A stretch of DNA of 64,000 bases. Origin: Paracoccaceae bacterium (GTDB lineage: Bacteria > Pseudomonadota > Alphaproteobacteria > Rhodobacterales > Rhodobacteraceae). The notes beneath the pieces are model-generated. The model searched no databases. It saw nothing but the letters and a program-made list of their open reading frames with translations, and had not been told where the DNA came from. The translations under genes and the position numbers were made by a program. Positions 32,358 to 39,432 of this stretch are shown one piece after another. The stretch's first letter is position 1. Each line of letters starts with the position of its first letter. Location of the stretch: positions 1 through 64,000 of the forward strand of contig JAAFAB010000011.1 in assembly GCA_018222585.1 (NCBI GenBank), written 5' to 3'.

Positions 32358-33190
32358 CCCGTGCACTCCCCATCATCTTTCTGGCAAAGAACGCCCTCTG
32401 TTGAGAGGGCCCAATCCCCCTGCCTTTCCATGAACTCGCGTAGCTCTTTCCGCGAGTATCGCTTGGAGAACCTGGCCGCCGTCCCGCTGGTAAGGCTGGA
32501 AGCAAGGGCCTCCATCTCTTCCCACCAAGCAGCGCGCGCGCGATGGTCCCGAGTGAAGGCTGCGACATTCGCCTCGCTCTTAAGAAAGCAGCCGTCGCAG
32601 TTCCCCAGCCAGCAGTTTCCACCAACGTTCGGCAGATCGAGATCGAAGGGCTGGCGGCGCCAGAAGGCCGCGACATCACGCTTGGAAACGCCAGCCGCAA
32701 CCAGCGGCCGCCAGACCGTCCAGCGATCCTTGGGCGGGTTCGTGCTTCGGTGTGCCTCGTCCGCCCGGATACCTACGCAATTGGTCCAGTAGTCCCAGCC
32801 GAGGTTGCGCAGATATCTCTTCGCGGTCCGCACTTTCAGCTCCGTCGTGCAGAAACGGCTTTGCTGGTTTGGCAGGAACTTGCGCTTGCGGATCAGCGCC
32901 TCGAACGGCTCACCGTTCATGCTGGCGCCTTGACGCCCAACGATCTCGAAAAACGGCGCCTCGACGCGGTATTCGAGCCATGTGACCATGACACCCCATC
33001 GCTGCGCGACCTCGGCCACGAAGTCGAGTGTCTGGGGCATTTCGCGCCCCGTGTTCTGGAATGTTACCTCGACGCGATCCGGGAGATCTCCATTCGCCTC
33101 CAAGATCTGGTGCAGCATGTAGGCGCTGGTACGTCCCCCGCTGAAGGCGATCTGGACGTTGCCATCTGGCAGCAAATAGTGATCAGCCAT
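32354..33190 (-). CDS. PAPS reductase/DndC-family ATP-pyrophosphatase-like protein
   Basis: 278 residues from the ATG at 33190. The PP-loop SGGRTSAYML near residue 17 and the conserved EVTFQNTGREMPQTLDFV, CTTELKVRTAKRYL and GIRADEAHR segments are those of the phosphoadenosine-phosphosulfate-reductase family. A cysteine pair-rich NCWLGNCDGCFLK follows (about 207-219). Phage members are common, but their reaction is unsettled: candidates are sulfur transfer to nucleic acid or nucleotide, or host assimilation. Placement beside a RuvC-like resolvase in the replication operon favours nucleic-acid work. Confidence 0.8.
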   Translation of the reverse strand: MADHYLLPDGNVQIAFSGGRTSAYMLHQILEANGDLPDRVEVTFQNTGREMPQTLDFVAEVAQRWGVMVTWLEYRVEAPFFEIVGRQGASMNGEPFEALIRKRKFLPNQQSRFCTTELKVRTAKRYLRNLGWDYWTNCVGIRADEAHRSTNPPKDRWTVWRPLVAAGVSKRDVAAFWRRQPFDLDLPNVGGNCWLGNCDGCFLKSEANVAAFTRDHRARAAWWEEMEALASSLTSGTAARFSKRYSRKELREFMERQGDWALSTEGVLCQKDDGECTG

Positions 33191-33713
33191 TGAACAGCCC
33201 CCCGAGCGGCACGCTCTGGGCCACGCGCAGGGTCGCGCAGCCGTAATCCCAGATCGCCATGGCGTCGGCTTCGTCATCGCTTCGAGGCTGCCAGCCGATC
33301 TGGTTGCACCGGGCGATCACGCGCTGCTTGATCTCCAACCGGGAATCCTTGGCGCTGAGGCTGGGGAAGTCCCTGGCCGTCAGGTGCTTGCCCAAGAAGT
33401 GCTTGCGGACGGACTGGATCCGCGCCTCCTGCACCAGCACCCCCTCGTCGGCCACGGTGCCGGTCACGCACGCGGCCAGCCCGATCAGGAACGCATTGGC
33501 ATGGGCCCCGCCGATAGCTGCCTCGAAAAAAACGTGATCCGGCTCATACTTGCGCACCAGGTGGCGCGTCATCTGAATGGCCTTGGCGAACCGGGCGGCT
33601 TGCGTGGCACCCCTTTTGCCAAGAACAATCGAGGTGGCCCGCGGAGTTTTCCCCGCGAGCCCAAATGCCACACCAGTGTTTGTGGCGATATCGAACGCCA
33701 TGACCCGGGTCAC
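33183..33713 (-). CDS. RuvC-like Holliday junction resolvase
   Basis: 176 residues. The RNase-H-fold acidic residues are visible: Asp8 in MAFDIATNTG, Glu64 in VFFEAAIGG, and Asp146/147/150 in SDDEADAMAIWDYG. Phage RuvC-type resolvases of this size cut branched DNA before packaging or during recombination. The start overlaps the stop of the acidic protein gene upstream. Confidence 0.82.
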   Translation of the reverse strand: MTRVMAFDIATNTGVAFGLAGKTPRATSIVLGKRGATQAARFAKAIQMTRHLVRKYEPDHVFFEAAIGGAHANAFLIGLAACVTGTVADEGVLVQEARIQSVRKHFLGKHLTARDFPSLSAKDSRLEIKQRVIARCNQIGWQPRSDDEADAMAIWDYGCATLRVAQSVPLGGLFNG

Positions 33714-34201
33714 TCGGCCGCCCGCGTCATCGGCGTGACGTTCGAGGGTTCATCCTCGTCGAGGTCAGCCAGGTTCGCCTCGAAGTCGGCGGCATCCTCG
33801 GCCAGCTCCTCGTCGCCCATCGGCACCACGTCGTCGCCCTCGTCGGGTGCGGCATTCGCGGTCTCGTCCTCGCTCTCGTAGTCAGCGGGATCGCCCAGAT
33901 CCATTTCCCCGCTGCCCTGGCCCTGGACATGGGCCTCGACCATCGGCAGGCCCTTCTTCAGGGAACGGATGATGTCCATCGCCTTGGTCTGGCCGTTCTT
34001 CTTCGGCAGCTTCTTCACGATGCTCTTCAGCCAGCCGAACGCCTGGCCGTTCATGCCGGTCTCGTCCAGGAACTCGGTCAGCTTGGCCGCGCTCTCGCCG
34101 GCATCGCTCTGCCGCTCGTACTCCTCGTTCGACCGGGCCTGGATTTGGCCCAGAAGTTGGTCATGCCCGAATTCGGGCTCGCTGTTCGTCGGGTCTTCCA
34201 T
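33710..34201 (-). CDS. Acidic phage protein in replication operon
   Basis: 163 residues. The N-terminal half is mixed-charge and helical with a Lys-rich patch (WLKSIVKKLPKKNGQTKAMD). The C-terminal half is strongly acidic (DLDEDEP, DEGDDVVPMGDEELAEDAAD). The layout resembles single-strand-binding or DNA-mimic accessory proteins with acidic tails, but no family is recognised. Good AAAGGAGCTGACA leader before the ATG. Confidence 0.6.
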   Translation of the reverse strand: MEDPTNSEPEFGHDQLLGQIQARSNEEYERQSDAGESAAKLTEFLDETGMNGQAFGWLKSIVKKLPKKNGQTKAMDIIRSLKKGLPMVEAHVQGQGSGEMDLGDPADYESEDETANAAPDEGDDVVPMGDEELAEDAADFEANLADLDEDEPSNVTPMTRAAE

Positions 34202-34203
34202 TG

Positions 34204-34428
34204 TCAGCTCCTTTCGCTGGGGGGGTGTGCCGGATCTCGCTCCAGCACTGGGCGCCTGGTGACGGCATTGCGGGTTTCCACGTCCTCACCGAGCCTCGGC
34301 CCGATGCCGTCGTCGCAGCCTCACGGGGCAGCTGAGAAAGTACCGAGGTCGGTATTGCTTTTTTCCGGGAACCTGATTTCGTCGCCCCAGGAGGATCCGG
34401 GGGGGCGGTATTCAAGCGGCGATCGCAT
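34204..34428 (-). pseudogene. Small reading frame interrupted by one in-frame TGA
   Basis: ATG at 34428 gives 35 codons (LEYRPPGSSWGDEIRFPEKS, then ..TFSAAP) to a TGA at 34323-34321. The same frame then continues 38 codons (GCDDGIGPRLGEDVETRNAV, then ..RPVLERDPAHPPSERS) to a stop at 34204 just before the next gene. Both halves look protein-like and fill the gap between two genes exactly. It may be one gene with a nonsense mutation, or a 35-residue gene followed by chance sequence. Confidence 0.4.
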
Positions 34429-34436
34429 CGCTCAGA

Positions 34437-34685
34437 TCACTTTTTTTGATCCGTAACGTTGCAATCCGCATTGGGGATAACCACGTCACTGTCACCGGCG
34501 CGAAGTCGTGCAAGGTGTTCATAGGTAAGGGCTTTTCCAAGCTCGCTTGCCGCTTTCACGAGTTTCACGTCCTGCCCTGCGGGGATGCTGCCGCGCGCTT
34601 TCCAGGCGCGCACGGTCACGTCTTTCTCCCCGAGGTCACGGGCCATTTGAGCTACCGACGGCCAAAGTTCGAACACAATTTGCAT
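34437..34685 (-). CDS. Cro-like HTH protein
   Basis: 82 residues. WPSVAQMARDLGEKDVTVRA, then WKARGSIPAG is the YdaS/Cro-type helix-turn-helix in which the recognition helix is followed by W.+RG.IP. It is divergent from the S24 repressor across a 93-base spacer containing an operator-like site. That arrangement is the classical Cro/CI switch and makes this the lytic-side repressor. Confidence 0.8.
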   Translation of the reverse strand: MQIVFELWPSVAQMARDLGEKDVTVRAWKARGSIPAGQDVKLVKAASELGKALTYEHLARLRAGDSDVVIPNADCNVTDQKK

Positions 34686-34709
34686 GGCTCTTCCTCATCA
34701 TGGATTTGG

Positions 34710-34723
34710 TGCAAAATGTATTG
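34710..34723. promoter_or_regulatory. Operator-like site between cro-like and S24 repressor genes
   Basis: TGCAAAATGTATTG. The same word, with few changes, occurs reversed at 36210-36226 and 36245-36261 (TGCAAAAGGTATCG and TGCAATAGGTATCG), at the promoter divergent from the triple-HTH gene. A minus-strand TTGACT lies nearby (about 34734-34739) and could be the -35 of the cro promoter. Confidence 0.5.
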
Positions 34724-34778
34724 CGAAGAGATTCCAGTCAATACCAAAGGCAACAATGCTTTCTGTACTGTCAGCGGC

Positions 34779-35366
34779 ATGGCAGAATCAGAAAAGCACA
34801 CCCGTCTACGTGAAGCTCGGCTGAAAGCGGGCTTTCGGTCGGCCTCAGAAGCCGCCAGAAGGTTTGGATGGACGGACAGCGCCTACCGGCATCACGAGAA
34901 CGGCACGCGAGGTTTCAGCGCCAAGACAGCCGAGAGGTATGCCCGGGCCTACCGCGTCCCAGTCGACTGGATTGTATTCGGCAACGGATCGTCCAAGAAG
35001 AGACCCGTTCCACTTGTAGGCATAGTGGGTGCTGGAGCGGAGGTTTTCCCGATAGACGACGGCGGTTCTCTCGACGAGATCGATCCGATGCCAGGGTTGG
35101 GTCCCGAGGCCGTAGCAGTCCGCGTGGTCGGCGACAGCATGTACCCGAGGTATTTTGACGGGGACATACTTGTTTATGACCAACACGTTAGCATGAGGGA
35201 TGCTCACGGACAGGAGTGCGTCGTGGCTCTTGCGGACGGTCGTAGACTGATCAAAGTGGTTCGCCTTAGAAACGGCGTCGTGTCTCTTGAGTCGTACAAC
35301 CACCAGCCCATCGAAGATGCTGATATCGAGTGGGCTGCCCCCGTCCTCTGGGTGCGACGGAGTTAA
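34779..35366 (+). CDS. CI-type repressor, S24/LexA-like peptidase
   Basis: 195 residues. Residues 8-66 form an XRE-type HTH (SASEAARRFGWTDSAYRHHE). Residues 75-195 are the S24 domain, with GIVGAGAE as the likely autocleavage region, Ser120 in GDSMYPRYFDG and Lys159 in RRLIKVV as the catalytic dyad. The protein should hold lysogeny and be inactivated by RecA-stimulated self-cleavage, making the prophage SOS-inducible. It ends with TAA directly against the stop of the triple-HTH gene. No close ribosome site is seen before the ATG, so leaderless or alternative initiation is possible. Confidence 0.88.
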   Translation: MAESEKHTRLREARLKAGFRSASEAARRFGWTDSAYRHHENGTRGFSAKTAERYARAYRVPVDWIVFGNGSSKKRPVPLVGIVGAGAEVFPIDDGGSLDEIDPMPGLGPEAVAVRVVGDSMYPRYFDGDILVYDQHVSMRDAHGQECVVALADGRRLIKVVRLRNGVVSLESYNHQPIEDADIEWAAPVLWVRRS

Positions 35367-36104
35367 CTACTCCTCGCCACCCAGAAGGTGATGGATCGAG
35401 ATCCCGTGCACCCGCCAGCACCGATAGAGCTGGTCGACCGTCAGCATCCTCTTGCCCTGCTCGACCTGCGAATAGTTGGATTTCGCAATGCCGATCGAGT
35501 TGGCGAAGTCCACCATGCTCATGCCAGCCGCAATGCGCGCCCTCGCGAGCCGTCGAGCCATATCTTTCCGCTCAACTTGAGCGCCGGCGCCATCTCGCCA
35601 ACTGCGCCACGCCTCTCTCAACCCTTCGGCAAGTCCCCCATCCTCTCCGAAATACAGAAAGTCGAGAGAAAGCCCAAAGGCATCTCTGATCGCGATAGCG
35701 CCATCGAGGGACAAGCGAAATTCTCCACTTTCCCAGTTATTTAGCGCTGCTCTTTTCAGGCCAATTCGCGCCGCATACTGCTCTTGCGTGAGCCCTTCAA
35801 GCGATCGGTGCCATTTGATACGATCCGCGGCGCAGGAGGAAAATCCGCCCGCAGGGGGAAGCTTGCGCCCCATGCCCTCTGCCCTCGACGGCTTGAGCAG
35901 GTCGGCCGCAGAAATCTCCAGGGCCCCTGCAATCTTCGCGATGGTATTGAGCCTCGGGCTTTCAGTTCGCTGCTTGAGAATGTCATAGACGGCGGTCTCA
36001 TTCAGACCTGCCTTCCTGCTGAGTTGGGCCATGCCAAGCCCCCGGCGCCTCATTTGCTCCTTCAGGTTGGTGGAAAAAGTCCCAGAGATATCAGTTTGTT
36101 CCAT
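35367..36104 (-). CDS. Triple helix-turn-helix regulator
   Basis: 245 residues from the ATG at 36104 (GGAGG eight bases upstream; a more distal ATG overlaps that site). It contains three successive XRE-type HTH domains: about 12-71 (LKEQMRRRGLGMAQLSRKAG), 94-153 (TQEQYAARIGLKRAALNNWE) and 185-242 (MSMVDFANSIGIAKSNYSQV). There is no peptidase domain. The gene is convergent with and abuts the S24 repressor without a single intervening base. It is probably a second immunity regulator acting on its own divergent promoter. Confidence 0.85.
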   Translation of the reverse strand: MEQTDISGTFSTNLKEQMRRRGLGMAQLSRKAGLNETAVYDILKQRTESPRLNTIAKIAGALEISAADLLKPSRAEGMGRKLPPAGGFSSCAADRIKWHRSLEGLTQEQYAARIGLKRAALNNWESGEFRLSLDGAIAIRDAFGLSLDFLYFGEDGGLAEGLREAWRSWRDGAGAQVERKDMARRLARARIAAGMSMVDFANSIGIAKSNYSQVEQGKRMLTVDQLYRCWRVHGISIHHLLGGEE

Positions 36105-36209
36105 GCCGTCTTCCTCCATGGGTTATCGCATTACATCCGGCCGAAGACCTCGGGACCCATCCTGGCACCCTACAGGCGCAGAACGCGGTTCCGAAATTTT
36201 CTCTGCATC

Positions 36210-36261
36210 CGATACCTTTTGCATTGACACGTCGCAACAACATTCGATACCTATTGCATCG
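36210..36261 (+). promoter_or_regulatory. Operator pair overlapping a sigma70-type promoter
   Basis: Two near-identical 17-base dyads, CGATACCTTTTGCATTG (36210-36226) and CGATACCTATTGCATCG (36245-36261). A TTGACA -35 (36224-36229) lies at the end of the first and a weak -10 TACCTA (36248-36253, 18-base spacing) inside the second. A bound repressor would cover both promoter boxes of the plus-strand gene at 36284. A related site lies in the cro/CI spacer. Confidence 0.6.
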
Positions 36262-36283
36262 AGGCAGCCCAAATGAGGCACAT

Positions 36284-36595
36284 ATGCAGACGAAACCCAC
36301 ACATTCCGCGCCTTTTGCCGACGAGCTTTTCAGCGTCGATCCGTGGACCTGCATGGTCGAGGAGGTCGGCACCAAGGAGAAGCCCAAGCGGGTCTTCTAC
36401 GCGATCCACCAGGAGCGCGAGGAGACGCACGAGCTGGACCTCAGCACCTACCGCGACCCGTCCCCCGAAACCTTCCGCCAGCTGATCGCCCTCGGCTTCC
36501 CCAAGCGCGTCACTGGCTCCCCGCTGACCGCCGACCAGATCGAACTGATGTGGTGGCGCCGGTTCGGCATCAAGCCCGAGGAGAAAGCCGCATGA
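36284..36595 (+). CDS. Phage protein under repressor control
   Basis: 103 residues from the ATG at 36284. The sequence has a WTCMVEEVGTKEKPKRVFYA beta-rich start, a HELDLSTYRDPSPETFRQLI helix and a TADQIELMWWRRFGI end. It is the first gene downstream of the operator pair, hence probably expressed on induction. The stop overlaps the next start. No known family. Confidence 0.65.
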   Translation: MQTKPTHSAPFADELFSVDPWTCMVEEVGTKEKPKRVFYAIHQEREETHELDLSTYRDPSPETFRQLIALGFPKRVTGSPLTADQIELMWWRRFGIKPEEKAA

Positions 36596-36870
36596 GGGAT
36601 CACGTCACCGCCTACAAGCCCCCGCTGGAGCGAGCACGCCATGTCCTCGGCAACCCGGGCGCGCACCCGTCGCACAAGATCCGCAACGCGGCGCTGTACC
36701 TGGCGAACAACTCGGCCGACGACGTCGAGACCCTGATGGCCCGGGCCCTCGTGACGGTTGCGGATCGCAGCCCCGGGCCGCGCATCGGTTTCTCGAAGCG
36801 GGCCTGCGCGACGATCACCCTGCTTGCTCTGGCGCTTGGGACCTGCGCCGGGGTGCTGCTGATCCCCTGA
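36592..36870 (+). CDS. Small phage protein with C-terminal membrane anchor
   Basis: 92 residues. A soluble helical part (LERARHVLGNPG, then VETLMARALVTVADR) is followed by a single C-terminal hydrophobic helix (ATITLLALALGTCAGVLLIP). Coupled to the preceding gene (ATGA). A tail-anchored inhibitor or exclusion protein is conceivable; no family is recognised. Confidence 0.6.
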   Translation: MRDHVTAYKPPLERARHVLGNPGAHPSHKIRNAALYLANNSADDVETLMARALVTVADRSPGPRIGFSKRACATITLLALALGTCAGVLLIP

Positions 36871-36998
36871 TTTCGAATAGCGCGCGTTGTCCCCTGCTCC
36901 CCCGCAGTCGCGCGCTGTCACCCCGGCCGGCGTCCCCACTCCTTCCCAGCCGGCCGGGGCAAGAGGTTCCCCGCACCTGACACACACAGCCTCGTAGC

Positions 36999-37025
36999 GG
37001 GGGCACCGCCGAGGGCGCCTTTTTC
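36999..37025 (+). terminator. Possible rho-independent terminator
   Basis: An imperfect GC-rich hairpin (GGGGGCACC...GGGCGCC) ends in TTTTT after the membrane-anchored gene. The stem has a mismatch, so strength is uncertain. Confidence 0.4.
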
Positions 37026-37069
37026 CAACCCGATGTCATGGCGTCCTCGGCACCACCACTCACGCGATC

Positions 37070-37137
37070 GGCCGACCGGAACCGGCCTCACCAGGGCGCC
37101 CGCTCCCACAGCAGAACCGCGGGCGCCCACCCACAGC
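37070..37137 (+). promoter_or_regulatory. ACCGGAAC stem-loop element, copy 7, plus second hairpin
   Basis: Stem GGCCG/CGGCC (37070-37087) around ACCGGAAC. Downstream, a perfect 10-bp hairpin GGGCGCCCGC/GCGGGCGCCC (37094-37103, 37119-37128) holds CCACAGC in its 15-base loop, and a second CCACAGC follows at 37131-37137 before GGAGG and the ATG at 37154. Confidence 0.6.
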
Positions 37138-37153
37138 TCAGATGGAGGATTTC

Positions 37154-37597
37154 ATGCCCCCCGTTTTTCCGAAGGCCTTCGACAGCGCCGTCAGCCGATC
37201 CGGCTTTTCAATCTCAGTCGCGGTGGCGAAGGCTGGCCAGTACGTCCGCATCGGCATTTCCGAGCAGGCGCAGGCCGAGCATTTCGGTCGCACGCTGGAC
37301 CCTGCGAAGGACGCGATCAAGCTCACGATGTCCGACGATCAGCGCGACAACCACGTCATGAAGGTCGAGGTCGCCAAGCTGGATGATCCCGCCGCGATCA
37401 CCATCTTCGGCGGCGCGCGCAGCAGCCTGCACATCAAGCTGTCCCCCTGGACCCAGATCGCCACGGGAAAGCGCCCCACCACTGAGCTTCCGGTAATCGC
37501 GCAGGCGCGCGGCGCCGAAGTTCTCCTGAAACTGCCCGAATGGGCGCGCCCGGAGATCCGCAAGATCGGCCAGGGCAAGTCGATCATGGAGGTGTAA
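37154..37597 (+). CDS. Early phage protein of unknown function
   Basis: 147 residues from the ATG at 37154, chosen because GGAGG lies five bases upstream; the ATG at 37142 overlaps that site. The sequence is beta-rich (SGFSISVAVAKAGQYVRIGI) with a C-terminal LPVIAQARGAEVLLKLPEWA segment. It heads the recombination block. No family is recognised. Confidence 0.65.
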   Translation: MPPVFPKAFDSAVSRSGFSISVAVAKAGQYVRIGISEQAQAEHFGRTLDPAKDAIKLTMSDDQRDNHVMKVEVAKLDDPAAITIFGGARSSLHIKLSPWTQIATGKRPTTELPVIAQARGAEVLLKLPEWARPEIRKIGQGKSIMEV

Positions 37598-37601
37598 GCC
37601 G

Positions 37602-37772
37602 ATGGCGTTCCTCCTGCACATCATCGCGGCGCTGCTCTGGGTCCTTTTCGGGGTCATGGCTACCGGATTCGGCGCGACCATCGAGAAGGAACCAGATCGC
37701 GTTCACGGTCTGATGCTGATCGTCATCCTTCTCGTCGGATCCATCGCTTTCACCCTTCAGGTCATGGCCTGA
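37602..37772 (+). CDS. Small two-helix membrane protein
   Basis: 56 residues starting 4 bases after the previous stop, with GGAGG in the 3' end of that gene. Two hydrophobic helices (FLLHIIAALLWVLFGVMATG and LMLIVILLVGSIAFTLQVMA) are separated by a charged EKEPDR turn. Short phage proteins of this form are often exclusion or lysis accessories; the function is not determinable. Downstream (37773-37982) no gene is seen. Confidence 0.6.
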   Translation: MAFLLHIIAALLWVLFGVMATGFGATIEKEPDRVHGLMLIVILLVGSIAFTLQVMA

Positions 37773-37982
37773 AGCCGTCGAGCACCCCTTTCCCCAGCGC
37801 CACCAGAAGCGCCCTCGAAGGCGCGGCGCCAACCATGGAGGCCGCCATGTAGCGACAGCGATGCCCTGGCCGGAGGCGAAAGACCCGGCGCGCCAGACAC
37901 AGGCGTCACCTTTGGTCAGCCGGCGGTCGAGGCTTAGGGCCGCCGGCATTCCCAAGATGAAGCCCACCAGGAGAACCCCCCA

Positions 37983-38360
37983 ATGAGCAAGATCAAAGCG
38001 TGGAAAGACGCAAAAATTCAGACGTTTGAGGCTGAAGAATACATCGGCCTGATCGGCAAGACGACAAAGCACAGCACAGTCGCAGCGCGCGAAGGCGAGC
38101 AAGCAACAGCGGGTCGACTGACCTCGCTTTCTGTTGGAACTCAGATCCACTTCCAACCCACAGACGGCGCTATCAACTACCACGGCAGCAAGGCGTTCGA
38201 CGTGGCGTTGTCCAAGGTCGTCGAGAGGCACTGGGACGAACTGTGCAAAGAGGCGCTTGAGCTTCTTCGCAAGCAGGAACGAGAGGCCGCCATCGAGGCC
38301 AAGGCCGAGGTCGAAGCTCAGCTTTCCGCCATCGAACAGGCCATGGCCGAGAAAAGCTGA
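37983..38360 (+). CDS. Phage protein of unknown function upstream of the recombination module
   Basis: 125 residues. The first 70 are mixed (HSTVAAREGEQATAGRLTSL, FQPTDGAINYHG), followed by a charged C-terminal coiled-coil (EALELLRKQEREAAIEAKAE). AGGAGAA lies just upstream. It precedes the coiled-coil recombination accessory gene and may be part of that module. Confidence 0.65.
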   Translation: MSKIKAWKDAKIQTFEAEEYIGLIGKTTKHSTVAAREGEQATAGRLTSLSVGTQIHFQPTDGAINYHGSKAFDVALSKVVERHWDELCKEALELLRKQEREAAIEAKAEVEAQLSAIEQAMAEKS

Positions 38361-38385
38361 CCCCATCACCACCAGGAGAACCCCT

Positions 38386-39432
38386 ATGTCCGACACCACA
38401 GAACTGTCCCTGCTGCCCGACGCCAAGGATCTGCCGGCCGTCTTCACCGAGGCCGGCAAGCTGGACGAGCTGATCACCAGCATCGAGGAGCGCGTGAAGT
38501 CCGAGGTCATCGACGTGACCACGCCCAAGGGCCGGAAGGCGGCCACCAGCCTGGCCGCCAAGGTCTCGAGCTCGAAGGTTCTGATCGAGAAGACCGCCAA
38601 GGATCTGACCGAGGACTGGCGCCAGAAGACCGCGAACGTGAACGCGCTGAAGAAAAGCGCCGTCGAGCGGCTGGAGAAGCTGCGGGACGACACCAAGGCG
38701 CCGGTCAAGGAATGGGAGGAGAAGGAGGAGGCACGGGTGCGGGCGATCCTGCAGCTGATGCTGACCTTCGACACCGACCAGCTGAACGCGGCCGCCTCTT
38801 CGGAGGAACTGCAGGCCCTGATCGACAAGATCACCGCCGTCGAGGTCACCGAGGAGACCTTCCAGGAGAAGACCGAGGAGGCCGAGGCGCTGAAGGCAGA
38901 GGCCCTGAAGGTCTACGGCGCCCACCTGCAGACGGCCCAGCAGCGCGAGGAGAACGAGCGCGAGCTGGCCGCCCTGCGCGCCGAGAAGGAAGAGCGCGAG
39001 CGTCAGGACCGGGAACGGGCCGAGAAGGAGGCCGCAGCCAAGGCCGAGGAAGAGCGGAAGGCCCGCGAGGCCGAGGAGAAAGCCCGGCGCGAGCAGGAGG
39101 CCAAGGAGGCGCAGGAGCGCGCCGCCAAGGAGGCCGAGGCCCGGGCGGAGCAGCAGCGCCAGGAAGCCGAAGCCCGCCACGCCCGCGAGCTGGAAGAGGC
39201 CAAGCGCCGCGAGGACGAGGCCGCCCAGCGGGAGCGCGACCGGATCGCCCAGGAACAGCGCGAGAAGGAAGAGGCCGAGGCCGCCGCGCTGGCCGACGCG
39301 GAGAACCGGCAGCGGGTCAAGGCCACCATCGTCACCGCCCTCGGCAAGGTCGAGCCCCGCAGCGTGGCCGGCATGGTCGAGGCGATGATGGCCGGCGAGA
39401 TCCCCCATGTGAAGGTCTACCTCGATGGCTGA
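38386..39432 (+). CDS. Long coiled-coil protein of the recombination module
   Basis: 348 residues with AGGAGAACCCCT before the ATG. The first 180 residues are helical with a Gam/DUF1351-like look (IEERVKSEVIDVTTPKGRKA, then RQKTANVNALKKSAVERLEK). Residues about 180-310 are an uninterrupted E/A/R/Q coiled-coil. The final 35 residues (KATIVTALGKVEPRSVAGMV) form a small separate domain. Such proteins accompany RecT/exonuclease pairs in many temperate phages and may bind DNA ends or scaffold the annealing complex. Function inferred from context. Confidence 0.7.
   Translation: MSDTTELSLLPDAKDLPAVFTEAGKLDELITSIEERVKSEVIDVTTPKGRKAATSLAAKVSSSKVLIEKTAKDLTEDWRQKTANVNALKKSAVERLEKLRDDTKAPVKEWEEKEEARVRAILQLMLTFDTDQLNAAASSEELQALIDKITAVEVTEETFQEKTEEAEALKAEALKVYGAHLQTAQQREENERELAALRAEKEERERQDRERAEKEAAAKAEEERKAREAEEKARREQEAKEAQERAAKEAEARAEQQRQEAEARHARELEEAKRREDEAAQRERDRIAQEQREKEEAEAAALADAENRQRVKATIVTALGKVEPRSVAGMVEAMMAGEIPHVKVYLDG

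Noticed and set aside
23712-37137. CRISPR-like reading of the repeated ACCGGAAC motifs
   Set aside because: Spacing is irregular, copies lie in separate intergenic regions in front of genes, and only the loop is constant; this is not a repeat-spacer array.
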